Below are positions 63,999-64,000 of a stretch of 64,000 nt of DNA, in pieces. The DNA is from Blattamonas nauphoetae (lineage: Eukaryota; Preaxostyla; Oxymonadida). The stretch is from the NCBI GenBank assembly GCA_033064195.1, contig JARBJD010000282.1, forward strand, positions 1-64,000, written 5' to 3'. The stretch's first letter is position 1, and every line of letters starts with the position of its first letter. Below the pieces are notes generated by a model. It ran no database searches. It was not told where the DNA came from and saw nothing but the letters and a program-made list of their open reading frames with translations. Made by a program: the position numbers and the translations under genes.

Positions 63999-64000
63999 AA

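Overview
This window is nuclear DNA of a single-celled eukaryote. It carries 18S rRNA sequence, a spliced eL41 gene, RAD6, a kinesin, a SET/MYND protein, a Trf4-type poly(A) polymerase and many very short GT-AG introns. The standard genetic code fits: TAA and TAG both end long genes. Degenerate beta-helix surface-protein sequence, a NAK-type kinase relic and introns of 29-132 bp would suit a metamonad such as an oxymonad, but that placement is inference and not proven here.

Layout. 1-20 kb is a repeat-rich, gene-poor zone. It opens inside an 18S rRNA gene on the minus strand. About 1 kb of that locus (18S 5' part, a tRNA-like element, a 19-bp minisatellite) is repeated in inverted orientation at 10.1-11.1 kb. 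Between the arms lie a decayed Mutator-like transposase, a kinase/glycine-rich relic and a decayed beta-helix protein. A separate 18S 5'-end fragment sits at 13.24 kb, a mariner scrap at 14.1-14.4 kb, and a 1.05-kb element with ~102-bp terminal inverted repeats at 17.65-18.70 kb. At 18.9-20.2 kb a small membrane-protein gene is split by a 482-bp inverted-repeat element with a perfect 9-bp target duplication.

20.5-28.0 kb and 57.1 kb to the window end hold two paralogous giant proteins (2507 aa, and at least 2296 aa), both on the minus strand. The first has an N-terminal P-loop ATPase resembling RHS/Crinkler proteins. Both share a second P-loop-like region followed by a possible nuclease-like segment. 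This pair is the least familiar system in the window.

28.9-57.0 kb is a compact, conventional gene island: two helical-repeat proteins, a zinc-finger protein, RPL41, a kinesin with a B-box-like zinc finger, RAD6, a cyclin, a Zn2Cys6 regulator, a Trf4-like polymerase, a small single-pass membrane protein, two Ser/Pro-rich proteins, tRNA-Gly(CCC) and a SMYD-type protein. Several genes sit head to head with 50-230 bp between start codons. Exon joins were worked out by hand; for each multi-exon gene given exon coordinates here the exon lengths sum to a multiple of three. All 5' splice sites read begin GTNT, an unusual but consistent donor signature.
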